This document shows, piece by piece, positions 36,001 to 44,908 of a stretch of 64,000 nucleotides of DNA. A program made the position numbers and the translations under genes. The notes beneath the pieces were generated by a model. The model was not told the origin of the DNA and did no database searches. It worked only from the letters and a program-made list of their open reading frames with translations. The first letter of the stretch is position 1. Each line of letters opens with the position of its first letter. Source of the DNA: Bacillota bacterium (GTDB lineage Bacteria; Bacillota; Clostridia; Lachnospirales; Lachnospiraceae); the NCBI GenBank assembly GCA_023386815.1, contig JAEWIZ010000019.1:1-64000 (forward strand), in the 5' to 3' direction.

Positions 36001-38662
36001 TGAATATCAAAATGGAACCAGGTACTGCTTCTGGGCTAAGATCGGTGCCAAGGATGCAGGAAGTAACCAGATTGCCTTAATGGATGAGAAATATACCTTC
36101 CAATTCTATGTAATGGGTATGCTGGGACTTCGTGCAGGAATTCGACTTGAATTTGCTGTCGGACTCTTCACGGTAGATCTGAATAGCATCGGACTCACAG
36201 CAGAAGCAGGTGTATATACCAAGCTGTACGGATATTTTTTCTATCAGCTGGAATCGGTGAATAAGGTTAAGAATTCTAAGATGTCCGGTGCTTTGTATCT
36301 GGATTTTGGTATTTATCTCGAGATAGCCTTTAAGGCTCAGGTATTGAATGGCAAATATCAATATAATCCGACTTTGTATGAAAATGAATGGCCTTTACTC
36401 AGCGCAGGAACACGGTATAATGTATATGACTTTGCCTATACCAACGCAAAAAGGACTATTAAGATGAAGGATACAGTAAAGTCCTACACCATACCGGACA
36501 ATACCTTCGATATGACCTATTTGGATCTGCGGGAAGGTGAAATATCCACAAAGAATTTTAAAATCAGTGACTATAACATTACCTTCTCCAACCCTAATTT
36601 CAGTTTGTCGGGTAATACTGTGAAGGTAACTGTTCCTAAAGGAGTGCGTCAGCTGGATGGGAATATGACCGTAACCTGGAAGGGAGGACCACTTGCATTC
36701 TCCTCGGTTCCAATCTCCAGAAGCTATTATCTGGTTTGGGATGATATCAATGATAACGACTATACAATTACATATCAGAGTAACGGAGGTAGCCAAATCA
36801 GCAGCGTTACAAAGAAATATAACGAGAAGCTTAGTGCACCCAACAGCCCGGTAAGAGCCGGTTATACCTTTGAAGGGTGGTACAGCGATGATAAGCTGAC
36901 AGAAAAATATTCTTTTATAACTATGCCGGCTAATAATCTAATCCTATATGCAAAATGGACAGCCAATGCAAATACTCAATATAGAGTAGAGCATTATCAA
37001 CAGAATTTACTGAATGAAGGATACACTAGATATTCCATCGATACACTGACAGGGGCAACAGATGTGACTGTAACAGCTATTGCAAAGAGTTTCGAGGGAT
37101 TTACCTATAACAGTGGTGTAAAGGATACCGTAGCCACCGGTACAATAGCAGCGGATGGAAGTCTTGTATTAAAGTTGTTCTATAATCGCAACAGCTACTC
37201 CTTGACCTTTAAGCCGGATAATGCAGGAGCAGATATCGTTAAAACGTTGAAATTCGGTGCAGCAGTATCGGCACCTACAGTAGTTAAGACTGGCTACACC
37301 TTCCAGGGTTGGGATCAAAGTGTTGGAGCAACGATGCCCGCTGCGGATATTACTTATACAGCGAGATGGGCACCAATCAATTATACAATTAGTTTTAATA
37401 CAAACGGAGGCAGCAGTATTAGCAACATATCGCAAGCATATGGCACCACGGTAAATGCGCCGGTAGCACCAACCAGACTAGGATATCAATTTGTTGGATG
37501 GTACAGTGATGAGGCTTTAAATATACCCTACCTCTTCCAGACGATGCCTTCCGTCAATATTACGTTACATGCGAAGTGGGAGATCAGTAATCAGCTAGAT
37601 TATAAGATTGAACATTACCAGCAAAACATAGATGGTAATGGCTATACACGAAAGGAAACCGAGAATCGGAAGGGAAGCTTAAACAGTGTTGTGTCGGCTG
37701 AAGAGAAGGCATACATTGGATTTACCTATAACAGTGAAGTGAAGGAGACGGTAACTACCGGAACAGTTAATGCGGAGGGAAGTCTTGTGCTTAAGCTCTA
37801 CTATGACCGTAATAGCTACACTGTGACCTTTAAGCCGGAAAATGGAGATATGGACATCGTGACAACGCTTTACTATGAAGCAGCAATCACAGCGCCTACT
37901 TTAAGTCGACCTGGATATACCTTGGTAGGTTGGGATAAAACAGTAGAGCCTAAGATGCCTGCAGAGGATATTACTTATACTGCACTCTGGGAACAAGTAA
38001 CATATACAATCACCTTCGAATCCAATGGAGGAAGTCAGATTGGAAGCATCACTCAGGCGGCGGGTACGCCTGTGACACCACCCACGAGCCCTGTACGAGT
38101 AGGATATACCTTCCAAGGCTGGTATAGCGACAGTGCATTTATGAGTCCATATAGCTTTGATGGCCTTCCTGCAATGCCGGAAGAGAATTTAACCCTATTC
38201 GCAAAGTGGGAAAGTAATGTGATAACTGGTGACATTCTGGAAGCAGAAAATGCTACGCTATATGGTTCAGCTAGTATAGAAGCAAGTGAATATGCTTCCG
38301 GTGGAGCACATGTCGGATATATTGATAGGGCGGGGATAGGAGTTAGTTCCGGAGTTCTTTTTAAGATTAATAAACAAAGTAGTATAATTTATCTACGCTA
38401 TTCCTCTATATTGGAGGGCAATATCAATATATATATGAATGGTAATAAGATAGGTTCAATCCATCTTGTCCCCACAGGAGAATACATGTCTGATTATATG
38501 ACTAATTATTCCATTGTAGCAATCAATGGTTTGAATCTAAATGCAGAGGATACACTGGCTCTCCAGTATGATTCATCGGAGGAAAATGTACCGGTTAATA
38601 TTGATTTTATTGCTTATTCATTAAGTGATTCGGAGAATATACCGGGAGTAACACTAAACTAG
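33029..38662 (+). CDS. Large secreted InlB-B-repeat/MucBP-like surface protein
   Basis: A 1877-residue exported protein. A Sec signal peptide covers about 1-36 (cut after VQA). Residues 40-270 are Lys/Ser/Thr-rich beta repeats, then a Pro/Thr linker, and one InlB B-repeat (Listeria-Bacteroides repeat, GGTTINPIR to YARY) at about 311-383. After a central region without recognised domain (400-1230), at least five more B-repeats (GYTFxGWYSD, AKW) alternate with two MucBP-like modules (EHYQQN to KLFYNR) between 1244 and 1733. The C-terminus (about 1735-1870, LEAENATLYG) resembles a CBM6/CBM35 carbohydrate-binding domain. No LPXTG, SLH or C-terminal helix is present, so anchoring is unclear. AGGAGG precedes the ATG. 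Confidence 0.88.
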   Translation: MSTKTRNLLRRISRSSIAIMLVIAVIVSSVPQEVQAVGKTVANSSTQPDATKATAEKSMLVTTQKGLDKALADTKITSITIKTSAEKKLTIPNKAYKTKTLIVNGEKLTLSNGGLFKAIIITNAKALAEQAKGNSITVNDKKLSVTITSKSAPKNITFAKTGTKSILTIDGTLNKLTISKTANLTLKGKTSKSVPVSIKAGAGETQLTSSLPIKVSSDTAAKIILKKGAEKSTVTLAQSTSSVSVVNQTGKSISLKTPEGKRSVAAGKTITTKAQPKPTQVPEDEKKTEEGIPTPTTKPEISEPNTPTDGRNIYYSVSFDSMGGTTINPIRVAAGTTTGTLPTPQKNNSIFLGWYTDTGYQSQFTNTTPVYSNLTLYARYSEIETEQQILDDSYSLVDQSPTLSFQITSTDPSMSADAVKNAITLASADGSEVVGITVTGNSGTYLISAPGGFSEGSSYTLTLEDTRLNYQNKDSNIRKCTFTILKAEVYNITLNEEMIYIPSSEVTNMTHNGAGTQALDVAVVSMRISESGDNTASGTFIYHGNRVLKAGDVLCVYSGEIPQAPGANGDDSQYMDDNIAYITVDSVAGAVGNQSVRYIDAEAEEVIFMPDVLPVFAGDGNKLVSYHTATEANNGVIQIASADLNFSIFADMGLNSGTTVDEGDFIALYTGDFTKTGTSDTVSYGEVTKVLEESGVLTISYRAVTEDQMQEVLDYYSKSDVDSDAMLDEVDVAAIEKDIEEQVVESGFAEDASVYLTALAMETDGFKKIAGDDFTLESMSIQMPENYEEDLGAISIMSMSSKVSIENLRVNAAISKNLQKLSGKGVRCGVTVSFDVPIETGEDKAINIAISATFVEEVKVEVDASGKAIWKKKWIFPYIDDYQMNANIDLYNYTGISFKAVVSTADTGSTDISEEIQKILSYTKSEEITAGVQELFEIYGEMMENETDWVDIFSQNIVKTDMRLLLGIINIRTTIDFVVSANVNVALGCNFEYQNGTRYCFWAKIGAKDAGSNQIALMDEKYTFQFYVMGMLGLRAGIRLEFAVGLFTVDLNSIGLTAEAGVYTKLYGYFFYQLESVNKVKNSKMSGALYLDFGIYLEIAFKAQVLNGKYQYNPTLYENEWPLLSAGTRYNVYDFAYTNAKRTIKMKDTVKSYTIPDNTFDMTYLDLREGEISTKNFKISDYNITFSNPNFSLSGNTVKVTVPKGVRQLDGNMTVTWKGGPLAFSSVPISRSYYLVWDDINDNDYTITYQSNGGSQISSVTKKYNEKLSAPNSPVRAGYTFEGWYSDDKLTEKYSFITMPANNLILYAKWTANANTQYRVEHYQQNLLNEGYTRYSIDTLTGATDVTVTAIAKSFEGFTYNSGVKDTVATGTIAADGSLVLKLFYNRNSYSLTFKPDNAGADIVKTLKFGAAVSAPTVVKTGYTFQGWDQSVGATMPAADITYTARWAPINYTISFNTNGGSSISNISQAYGTTVNAPVAPTRLGYQFVGWYSDEALNIPYLFQTMPSVNITLHAKWEISNQLDYKIEHYQQNIDGNGYTRKETENRKGSLNSVVSAEEKAYIGFTYNSEVKETVTTGTVNAEGSLVLKLYYDRNSYTVTFKPENGDMDIVTTLYYEAAITAPTLSRPGYTLVGWDKTVEPKMPAEDITYTALWEQVTYTITFESNGGSQIGSITQAAGTPVTPPTSPVRVGYTFQGWYSDSAFMSPYSFDGLPAMPEENLTLFAKWESNVITGDILEAENATLYGSASIEASEYASGGAHVGYIDRAGIGVSSGVLFKINKQSSIIYLRYSSILEGNINIYMNGNKIGSIHLVPTGEYMSDYMTNYSIVAINGLNLNAEDTLALQYDSSEENVPVNIDFIAYSLSDSENIPGVTLN

Positions 38663-38997
38663 TTGTAATCGAAATTGCAACAATACAGCTTTTTGGAGAT
38701 ACAGCAAAAGCAAAGGATTAAAATCCGTCCTTGTTTAATAAGAATGAGTTCGCATGAAAGTGCGGACTCATTCTTATTATAACGTAATAGAAATAAACTA
38801 CCGGCGGTCATGATTTTTACAAAGCGGAAGAAGCCCAGCACTACTGTGCAGGATGCATGTGCAAACTGCACAAAGATGCGCGGAAACTGGTTGCAGGTCT
38901 TGACTGGACAAAATGAGAAGGCTAGAATAAATTGGTATGTAAGTGTTTACAGCTTTGCTTGTAGTGAAATGGAAGGTAGCCGGAGGAGGTTTTTATC
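38663..38997. other. Intergenic region before the ABC exporter
   Basis: Holds the hairpin at 38737-38780. A 63-codon frame at 38810-39001 runs into the exporter start and has no ribosome site; it is not accepted as a gene. Confidence 0.45.
38737..38780 (+). terminator. Terminator of the large surface protein gene
   Basis: AATAAGAATGAGTTCGCA (38737-38754) pairs with TGCGGACTCATTCTTATT (38761-38778) around a six-base loop; the downstream strand is T-rich. Confidence 0.7.
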
Positions 38998-40704
38998 TTG
39001 AAGACAGTTCTTAAATATCTAAAGCCTTATTCTTTGCGTATGACACTGGGATTTACCATCAAGGTACTTGGAACCTTCATGGATCTAGGCTTGCCCTGGG
39101 TATTAGCATATATTATTGATGATGTTATTCCATATAAAAAGGTGTCTCTGATCCTATGGTGGGGGCTGGCTATGATTCTGTTATCCATAGGAGCCAGGAG
39201 TTTTAACATAGTAGCAAACCGGATGGCAGCTCGCGTTGCTCGTAATACAACAGAAAGACTACGTCATGATCTGTTTGAAAAAATCCTGGATCTATCTGGG
39301 ACACAACTAGATCATTTCACAATACCTTCCCTGGAATCCAGGATGACCACGGACACTTATAATATACATAATATGATAGGACTAATGCAAAGATTAGGCG
39401 TCCGTGCACCGATCATTCTAATCGGAGGTATTATTATAACCAGTACTCTTGAGCCTGTACTCACCCTGGTGCTGGTAGCAGTGCTTCCCTTCTTAGGGCT
39501 GGTGGTGTACGCAGTGTCAAAGAAAGGGATTCCCCTTTATCTGGAGCTTCAAAAAACAGTGGATAAGATGGTTCGCATCGTACGTGAGAATATTACTGGG
39601 GTGCGGGTAATCAAAGCCCTATCAAAGTCTGTATCAGAAAAGCAACGTTTTTCCAGGATCAATGATGATGTTGTAGGCAAGGAGCAGACAGCGGGAATTA
39701 CAATGGCCGTTACGAATCCCATTATGAATCTGCTGTTTAATCTTGGGTTAACCTTTGTGGTTGTGGTAGGTGCCTATCGTGTAAATAGCGGAGCCTCGGA
39801 GCCAGGTAAAATTGTTGCTTTTCTTTCTTATTTTACAATTATGCTTCAGGCAGTTATGGCTATCACTAGAATCTTTGTTGTATTTTCAAAAGCAAGTGCA
39901 TCTGCTTCCCGAATTGCGGAAGTACTTGAGACGGCAGAAGATCTGGAAGTTAAGACAGCTCAGGATAAGATAGAAAGATCAAAATATCACATTGCCTTTG
40001 AACAGGTGAATTTCTCCTATACAAATGAGCCCTGTATTCTTGATATGAGCTTTGGTATTAAAAAGGGTGGAAGTCTCGGAATCATCGGTTCTACCGGAGC
40101 AGGCAAAACAACGTTAATTAATCTATTGATGCGTTTTTATGATGTGAATAAGGGAAGGATTACGATTGATGGCATTGATATTCGTACCTTGGATAAACAG
40201 GAATTAAGAAGACGGTTCGGTGTTGTATTTCAAAATGATGTGCTCTTTGCGGACCGAATTTATGAAAATATCAGTATCGGAAGAGAGCTGCCCGTTGAAA
40301 GAGTCTTTGAATCAACAGTGCATGCGCAGGCAGCCTCTTTCATCGAAGAACTGGAAGAACGTCTGGACTTTAAGCTGGCAATCAAGGGCAGCAATTTAAG
40401 CGGTGGACAGAAGCAGAGACTATTGGTTGCAAGAGCTCTGGCAGGCAGACCTGAGATTTTGATTCTCGATGATTCCTCCAGTGCCCTGGATTATAAGACA
40501 GATTCGCTGCTTCGTAAGGCAATCCGGGAAAACTATCAGGATACAACAACGATTGTCATTGCACAACGGATCAGTTCTGTGATGAAGCTGGATCAAATCC
40601 TGGTTCTTGAGGAGGGGCGAATGGTTGGATATGGGTCTCACGAAGAATTGCTGGAGCAATGTGAGGTATATAAAGAAATATATCAATCTCAGATGATGGC
40701 ATAA
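38998..40704 (+). CDS. ABC exporter half-transporter, degenerate ATP site subunit
   Basis: A 568-residue fusion of a six-helix membrane domain (about 1-310) and an ATPase domain. Walker A is GSTGAGKTT and the signature LSGGQKQR is canonical. Walker B reads LILDDSSSALD: the catalytic Glu is replaced by Asp, as in the degenerate half of heterodimeric exporters such as TM287/288, LmrCD and BmrCD. The switch His is also replaced (VIAQRISS). It starts with TTG, justified by GGAGGAGG upstream. The next gene, 49 bp on, encodes the partner with an intact site. Substrates of this group are drugs, lipids or peptides. Confidence 0.92.
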   Translation: MKTVLKYLKPYSLRMTLGFTIKVLGTFMDLGLPWVLAYIIDDVIPYKKVSLILWWGLAMILLSIGARSFNIVANRMAARVARNTTERLRHDLFEKILDLSGTQLDHFTIPSLESRMTTDTYNIHNMIGLMQRLGVRAPIILIGGIIITSTLEPVLTLVLVAVLPFLGLVVYAVSKKGIPLYLELQKTVDKMVRIVRENITGVRVIKALSKSVSEKQRFSRINDDVVGKEQTAGITMAVTNPIMNLLFNLGLTFVVVVGAYRVNSGASEPGKIVAFLSYFTIMLQAVMAITRIFVVFSKASASASRIAEVLETAEDLEVKTAQDKIERSKYHIAFEQVNFSYTNEPCILDMSFGIKKGGSLGIIGSTGAGKTTLINLLMRFYDVNKGRITIDGIDIRTLDKQELRRRFGVVFQNDVLFADRIYENISIGRELPVERVFESTVHAQAASFIEELEERLDFKLAIKGSNLSGGQKQRLLVARALAGRPEILILDDSSSALDYKTDSLLRKAIRENYQDTTTIVIAQRISSVMKLDQILVLEEGRMVGYGSHEELLEQCEVYKEIYQSQMMA

Positions 40705-40753
40705 ATAGAACTAAGAAATGCCTCATAATTATGAGGAATGGAGGACTAAGTGA

Positions 40754-42532
40754 ATGGCTTTCAAAGGACCAATTAGCGACAAAACCGATAAACCCAAAGA
40801 TACGAAGTATGTCATACGAAGACTTTGGGCCTATTTCTACCATTATAAATGGATGCTTACTCTGGCAATTCTTCTAACAGTTCTCAGCAATATGCTGGCA
40901 CTTGTTGGGCCAATGCTATCAGGTTATGCCATTGACGCCATTGAGCCTGGGAAGGGTATGGTTATATTTCAGAAGGTATTTTACTATGCTGGATGGATGA
41001 TTGCTTTTTATGTGGTATCCTCTATATTATCCTATATCTTAGCTATTCTGATGATCAAGTTAAGTCAAAAGATTGTACGAAAAATGAGAGAAGATTTATT
41101 TTCGAAGCTAGTAGAGCTTCCTGTCAGTTATTTTGATCGGAATCAGGCAGGTGATATCATCAGCCGTATCTCTTATGATATTGATACCGTGAATACTTCA
41201 CTGTCAACGGACGTTATTCAGATGTTTGCCAGCGTAATAACAGTAATAGGCTCGTTTGTAATGATGCTCATTATTTCGCCTGAGCTGATGCTTGTTATGC
41301 TGATAACAATACCCTTATCCATTTTTTATACAAGATATATGGCAAAAAAGATTAAACCATTGTTTCGGAAGCGCTCTGCGAGGTTAGGAGAGTTAAATGG
41401 ATTTGTGGAAGAGATGGTATCCGGGCAAAAGACCATCAAAGCCTACGCAGCAGAGAATTCAATCATGGGGAGATTTGACCGATTGAACAGTGCAACGGTA
41501 GATGCATATTATGATGCGGAGTATTACGGCAGCATAACAGGTCCAACGGTGAATTTTATCAATAATCTATCCGTATCCCTGGTAACTGTAGTTGGGGCAA
41601 TTCTGTTCTTATATGGTAAAATGACCCTCGGTAATATCTCCTCCTTTATTCAATATAGCAGAAAGTTCTCCGGTCCAATTAATGAAGCAGCTAATATTAT
41701 CAGTGAGCTTCAATCGGCCGCCGCCGCGGCGGAACGGGTATTTCGCTTGATGGATGAGGAGCCGGAAAAAGCGGATCGAGAAGATTCCAGGGAATTAACG
41801 GATATTCGAGGAGATGTCAAATTAGAAGGAGTAACTTTTGGGTATGTCCCGGATAAGATGATAATTAAGAGCTTATTTCTGCATGCCAGACCCGGCAGTT
41901 TGACTGCAATTGTTGGTCCGACCGGTGCCGGTAAGACAACAATCATTAACTTATTAATGAGATTTTACGATGTCTGGGATGGCAGTATCTATGTCGATGG
42001 GATAGAAACCAGAGAGGTTACCCGAGAGAGTCTGCGAAAATCTTATGCTATGGTGTTGCAGGATACCTGGCTTTTCCAGGGAAGTATTTTTGACAATATT
42101 GCATATGGTAAGGCAGATGCAACTTTAGAGGAAGTAGTAAGTGCTGCAAAGCTGGCGGGTATTCATTCCTTTATTAAACGATTACCAAAAGGGTATCAGA
42201 CCATAATTAATGAGGATGGTATGAATATTTCCAAAGGGCAAAAGCAATTACTGACCATTGCCAGAGCAATGCTTCTGGATGCAAAGATGCTGATTTTGGA
42301 TGAAGCAACCTCCAATGTAGATACCAGAACGGAAGTAAAGATTCAGAAAGCCATGCGTAAGCTGATGGAAGAGAAGACCTGCTTTGTGATTGCACATCGA
42401 CTGTCAACGATCCAAGGGGCCGACAACATTTTGGTGGTTGACCAGGGAAATGTGGTAGAACAGGGCAGTCATCAAGAGCTTATGAATCAGAAAGGGTTCT
42501 ATTACCGATTGTATCAATCCCAATTTGAGTAA
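40754..42532 (+). CDS. ABC exporter half-transporter, catalytic subunit
   Basis: A 592-residue partner of the preceding gene with the same membrane-ATPase layout. Walker A is GPTGAGKTT, Walker B LILDEATSNVD has the catalytic Glu and VIAHRLS supplies the switch His. The signature is altered, ISKGQKQLL instead of LSGGQ, which is the usual pattern for the canonical-Walker-B subunit of heterodimeric exporters. The two halves therefore complement each other to form one active and one inactive ATP site. GGAGGAC precedes the ATG. The operon ends at the terminator at 42677. Confidence 0.93.
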   Translation: MAFKGPISDKTDKPKDTKYVIRRLWAYFYHYKWMLTLAILLTVLSNMLALVGPMLSGYAIDAIEPGKGMVIFQKVFYYAGWMIAFYVVSSILSYILAILMIKLSQKIVRKMREDLFSKLVELPVSYFDRNQAGDIISRISYDIDTVNTSLSTDVIQMFASVITVIGSFVMMLIISPELMLVMLITIPLSIFYTRYMAKKIKPLFRKRSARLGELNGFVEEMVSGQKTIKAYAAENSIMGRFDRLNSATVDAYYDAEYYGSITGPTVNFINNLSVSLVTVVGAILFLYGKMTLGNISSFIQYSRKFSGPINEAANIISELQSAAAAAERVFRLMDEEPEKADREDSRELTDIRGDVKLEGVTFGYVPDKMIIKSLFLHARPGSLTAIVGPTGAGKTTIINLLMRFYDVWDGSIYVDGIETREVTRESLRKSYAMVLQDTWLFQGSIFDNIAYGKADATLEEVVSAAKLAGIHSFIKRLPKGYQTIINEDGMNISKGQKQLLTIARAMLLDAKMLILDEATSNVDTRTEVKIQKAMRKLMEEKTCFVIAHRLSTIQGADNILVVDQGNVVEQGSHQELMNQKGFYYRLYQSQFE

Positions 42533-42572
42533 TGACTAGGTCAGTTTATCATAAGAATGAAAAGATGAGATT

Positions 42573-42602
42573 GAAATAGATGTGAGTGAAACAGATGTGA
42601 AC
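42573..42602. repeat. Two 15-bp direct repeats
   Basis: GAAATAGATGTGAGT and GAAACAGATGTGAAC follow each other after the exporter operon. Confidence 0.45.
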
Positions 42603-42676
42603 GAAAGAGACAAGACTAAGATGTGCGTTACCGTAAAAAGATAAAAGAGCACATAGACGATAATATAATAAGCAGA

Positions 42677-42735
42677 AGAGCTGAGATGCATTGTGTGAGA
42701 TTAACCCATGAAATGCATGTTCAGCTCTTTTTTAT
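42677..42735. terminator. Terminator between convergent genes
   Basis: AAGAGCTGA (about 42677-42684) pairs with TCAGCTCTT (42721-42729) followed by TTTTTT on the plus strand; an additional inner pair GATGCAT/ATGCATG strengthens it. It may also stop the minus-strand gene. Confidence 0.75.
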
Positions 42736-42808
42736 TTAATACAGTGAACAATGTGACAACTAAATCAGCATGTGTTTCATCTTTTTGATATTACACAGTA
42801 ACTAGTAA

Positions 42809-44182
42809 TCACTTGATCTGGATTTCAATAGGAGTATCTAGATGTATCGTGGGTGCATAGCTCCATTGAATATGATACTGATGTTTTGAGAAGTCTGGAA
42901 TCTGATAGGTTGAATAAAAGTATTCAGAGTTATCATTAACACCTGTGGACCAGGAGCCAAAGTCATATAAACGATATGATTCATCCTTATATTGTGACCG
43001 AATAATTTCGTATGCGTAGGAAGACTTTTCACGATACCCTCTTAGCGTAAAGGTTAAGGTGTCTTCTTTTAATTCCATGGAATCAATCGTAATATTTTCC
43101 GGGAGATTAGTAATTGTCCTGCGCTCATAATCAACTATACCATATAAATTTTCTTTCGGAATGATGTTAATTCCAGTAATATACATAGTGATATGCTTGC
43201 TGGATGAAAAGTAACTGCTAGTAAAGTAAACTGAGTTAATGTTATTTGACTCCGAATCCAGGGTTGATGTAACTCCATTCGATGGAGTTTTATAGATATT
43301 ACCATCTTCATCTTTAAAATAAATATCCAAATGATATACGATAGCTTTATTTTCCTGGTCGCATGATAAAGTCAAACCGGTTTTCGTAGGGTAAACATCG
43401 AGCTGTTCTAAATAAATCTTTTGGTCAGAAATAGTGATATACTGGTTGATTGGATAGGTTGCTACATTCTCTATAAAGCTTTGATCTGTGTGAATCAGGA
43501 AGGTAAAGGAATGATTAAAGTCAGTAGTATCTTCTGTACTATTTTGTTGCGGTGCCGAGGAAGCTGGATCTGAGGTTACTTCCATTGTCCTTTTAAAATC
43601 AGGATCGCTATTGACTGTAAGATGAAAGGTGAATTCGGTTGGAACAGTGGCTGTTTTCTCCAGAAACTCAATGGTGATAGATTCCATTTCTCCTGATACA
43701 TAACCAGTATCATAGAAAATACCAGCCGGAAAAGGTTTACCCTCTTCGTTCCATAGCTCAAAAGAATAATTTCCCTCCTTTACTGGAGCATCAATATGAA
43801 AAAATAAGGATATGCGTCCGGCATCAACGATCATATAATCAACGGTGGCTGACACATCACCTTGAGTCTGACTTTCTCCAAGAACCTGATAATAATCATG
43901 TTCAACAGCTAACTTTAAGCTTGGGTCAAAGGCGACAGTCATAATTAAATATTTAAGCAAGGGAACGTTACTCATTGCAAGGGCAACTTTGGGAAACAAA
44001 TTAACGGTAGCTATAAATATAATTAATACCGAGCATAGGATAATGGCAGGTGTTTTCCAAAATAATTGTTGATGCTTTTGTTTTTTTACCCGGGAAATTG
44101 CCTTTGAAACTGAATACTCCAACTCGAAAGGTGTGTCTTCCAATTCCCTTTTTAATTCTTCCAATTCATTGTTTCGATTCAT
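42809..44182 (-). CDS. DUF4179 membrane protein, probable anti-sigma factor
   Basis: A 457-residue protein: a cytosolic N-terminus of about 45 residues (ELEELKRELEDTPFELEYSV), one membrane helix (about 46-66), and a large extracellular part in the DUF4179 style (VDYMIVDAGRISLFFHI). DUF4179 proteins are regularly encoded next to ECF sigma factors and are considered membrane anti-sigma factors. Here the ATG lies one base after the sigma factor's stop codon. The frame can be extended to a TTG at 44203, but GGAGGTGGAG just before 44182 fixes the start. The extracellular domain probably senses envelope stress; the signal is unknown. Confidence 0.85.
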   Translation of the reverse strand: MNRNNELEELKRELEDTPFELEYSVSKAISRVKKQKHQQLFWKTPAIILCSVLIIFIATVNLFPKVALAMSNVPLLKYLIMTVAFDPSLKLAVEHDYYQVLGESQTQGDVSATVDYMIVDAGRISLFFHIDAPVKEGNYSFELWNEEGKPFPAGIFYDTGYVSGEMESITIEFLEKTATVPTEFTFHLTVNSDPDFKRTMEVTSDPASSAPQQNSTEDTTDFNHSFTFLIHTDQSFIENVATYPINQYITISDQKIYLEQLDVYPTKTGLTLSCDQENKAIVYHLDIYFKDEDGNIYKTPSNGVTSTLDSESNNINSVYFTSSYFSSSKHITMYITGINIIPKENLYGIVDYERRTITNLPENITIDSMELKEDTLTFTLRGYREKSSYAYEIIRSQYKDESYRLYDFGSWSTGVNDNSEYFYSTYQIPDFSKHQYHIQWSYAPTIHLDTPIEIQIK

Positions 44183-44183
44183 A

Positions 44184-44651
44184 TTACTCCACCTCCAATT
44201 CAAGTCTTAATAGTGACAATGCTTTCCTTTGCCTCGTAGCAACGGTTCCTTGAGGAAGCTTCAGGATCTTAGAGGTTTCCACTAAGGTATAATCATTGAA
44301 ATAACGAAGATTAATGATAAGCTGCAATTCTTGTGGTAGCTTGGAGATTGCTTCTTTTAAAGGCAGGGAATCATAGTCTTCTTGACTTTGTTCCGGGAAC
44401 ACCTCTAACAATTCTTCCTTCTTCTTGTGTCGTAATTCTTTCTTGCATACATTAATAAGAATTCTGGTAACCCAAGTTTTAAAGAATTCAGGCTCTCTTA
44501 ATTTTTTTAGATTTTTATAGGCTAAATAAATCGTTTCATCGACGGCTTCCAGGGCTGATGACTCGTTCTTTAGATATAAAAAGGCAATGCGGTAAAGCTG
44601 CTGCTTCATAGCATCTATTTGTATAATGAATTTATCTTCTGAAAGTTTCAT
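44184..44651 (-). CDS. ECF-type RNA polymerase sigma factor
   Basis: A 155-residue group IV sigma factor. Region 2 spans about 10-75 (LYRIAFLYLKNESSALEAVDE, FKTWVTRILINVCK) and binds the -10 element and core polymerase; region 4 (about 100-150: LPQELQLIINLRYFNDYTLVE, LPQGTVATRQRKALSLLR) holds the -35-binding helix-turn-helix. AAAGGA precedes the ATG at 44651; the frame could extend to 44690 but without a ribosome site. It is coupled to the DUF4179 gene and most likely activates its own promoter when the anti-sigma partner releases it. Confidence 0.93.
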   Translation of the reverse strand: MKLSEDKFIIQIDAMKQQLYRIAFLYLKNESSALEAVDETIYLAYKNLKKLREPEFFKTWVTRILINVCKKELRHKKKEELLEVFPEQSQEDYDSLPLKEAISKLPQELQLIINLRYFNDYTLVETSKILKLPQGTVATRQRKALSLLRLELEVE

Positions 44652-44908
44652 AGAATTAATCCTTTCACATATTCTACCGATTAGAGTCATAGAAGGGGAA
44701 TATTTATTTCAATATAAAATATTTTATAACGTAATCCGATATCAATCAATTCAAATGGTAAGTTTTCATGAGTTAGAATAGATGTTTACTGTAAAGAAAC
44801 TCTCTATATCATAAATACAGTAAATAGGATAAAATAGTTTGTTTACAGAAGCAATTCTATATGATATGCTTTAAATATTTTGATCAGATCAAAGGATAAA
44901 GGAGAAGT

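Noticed and set aside
38810..39001. 63-codon frame before the ABC exporter
   Set aside because: No ribosome site, overlaps the exporter start and its ribosome site, and has no family resemblance.
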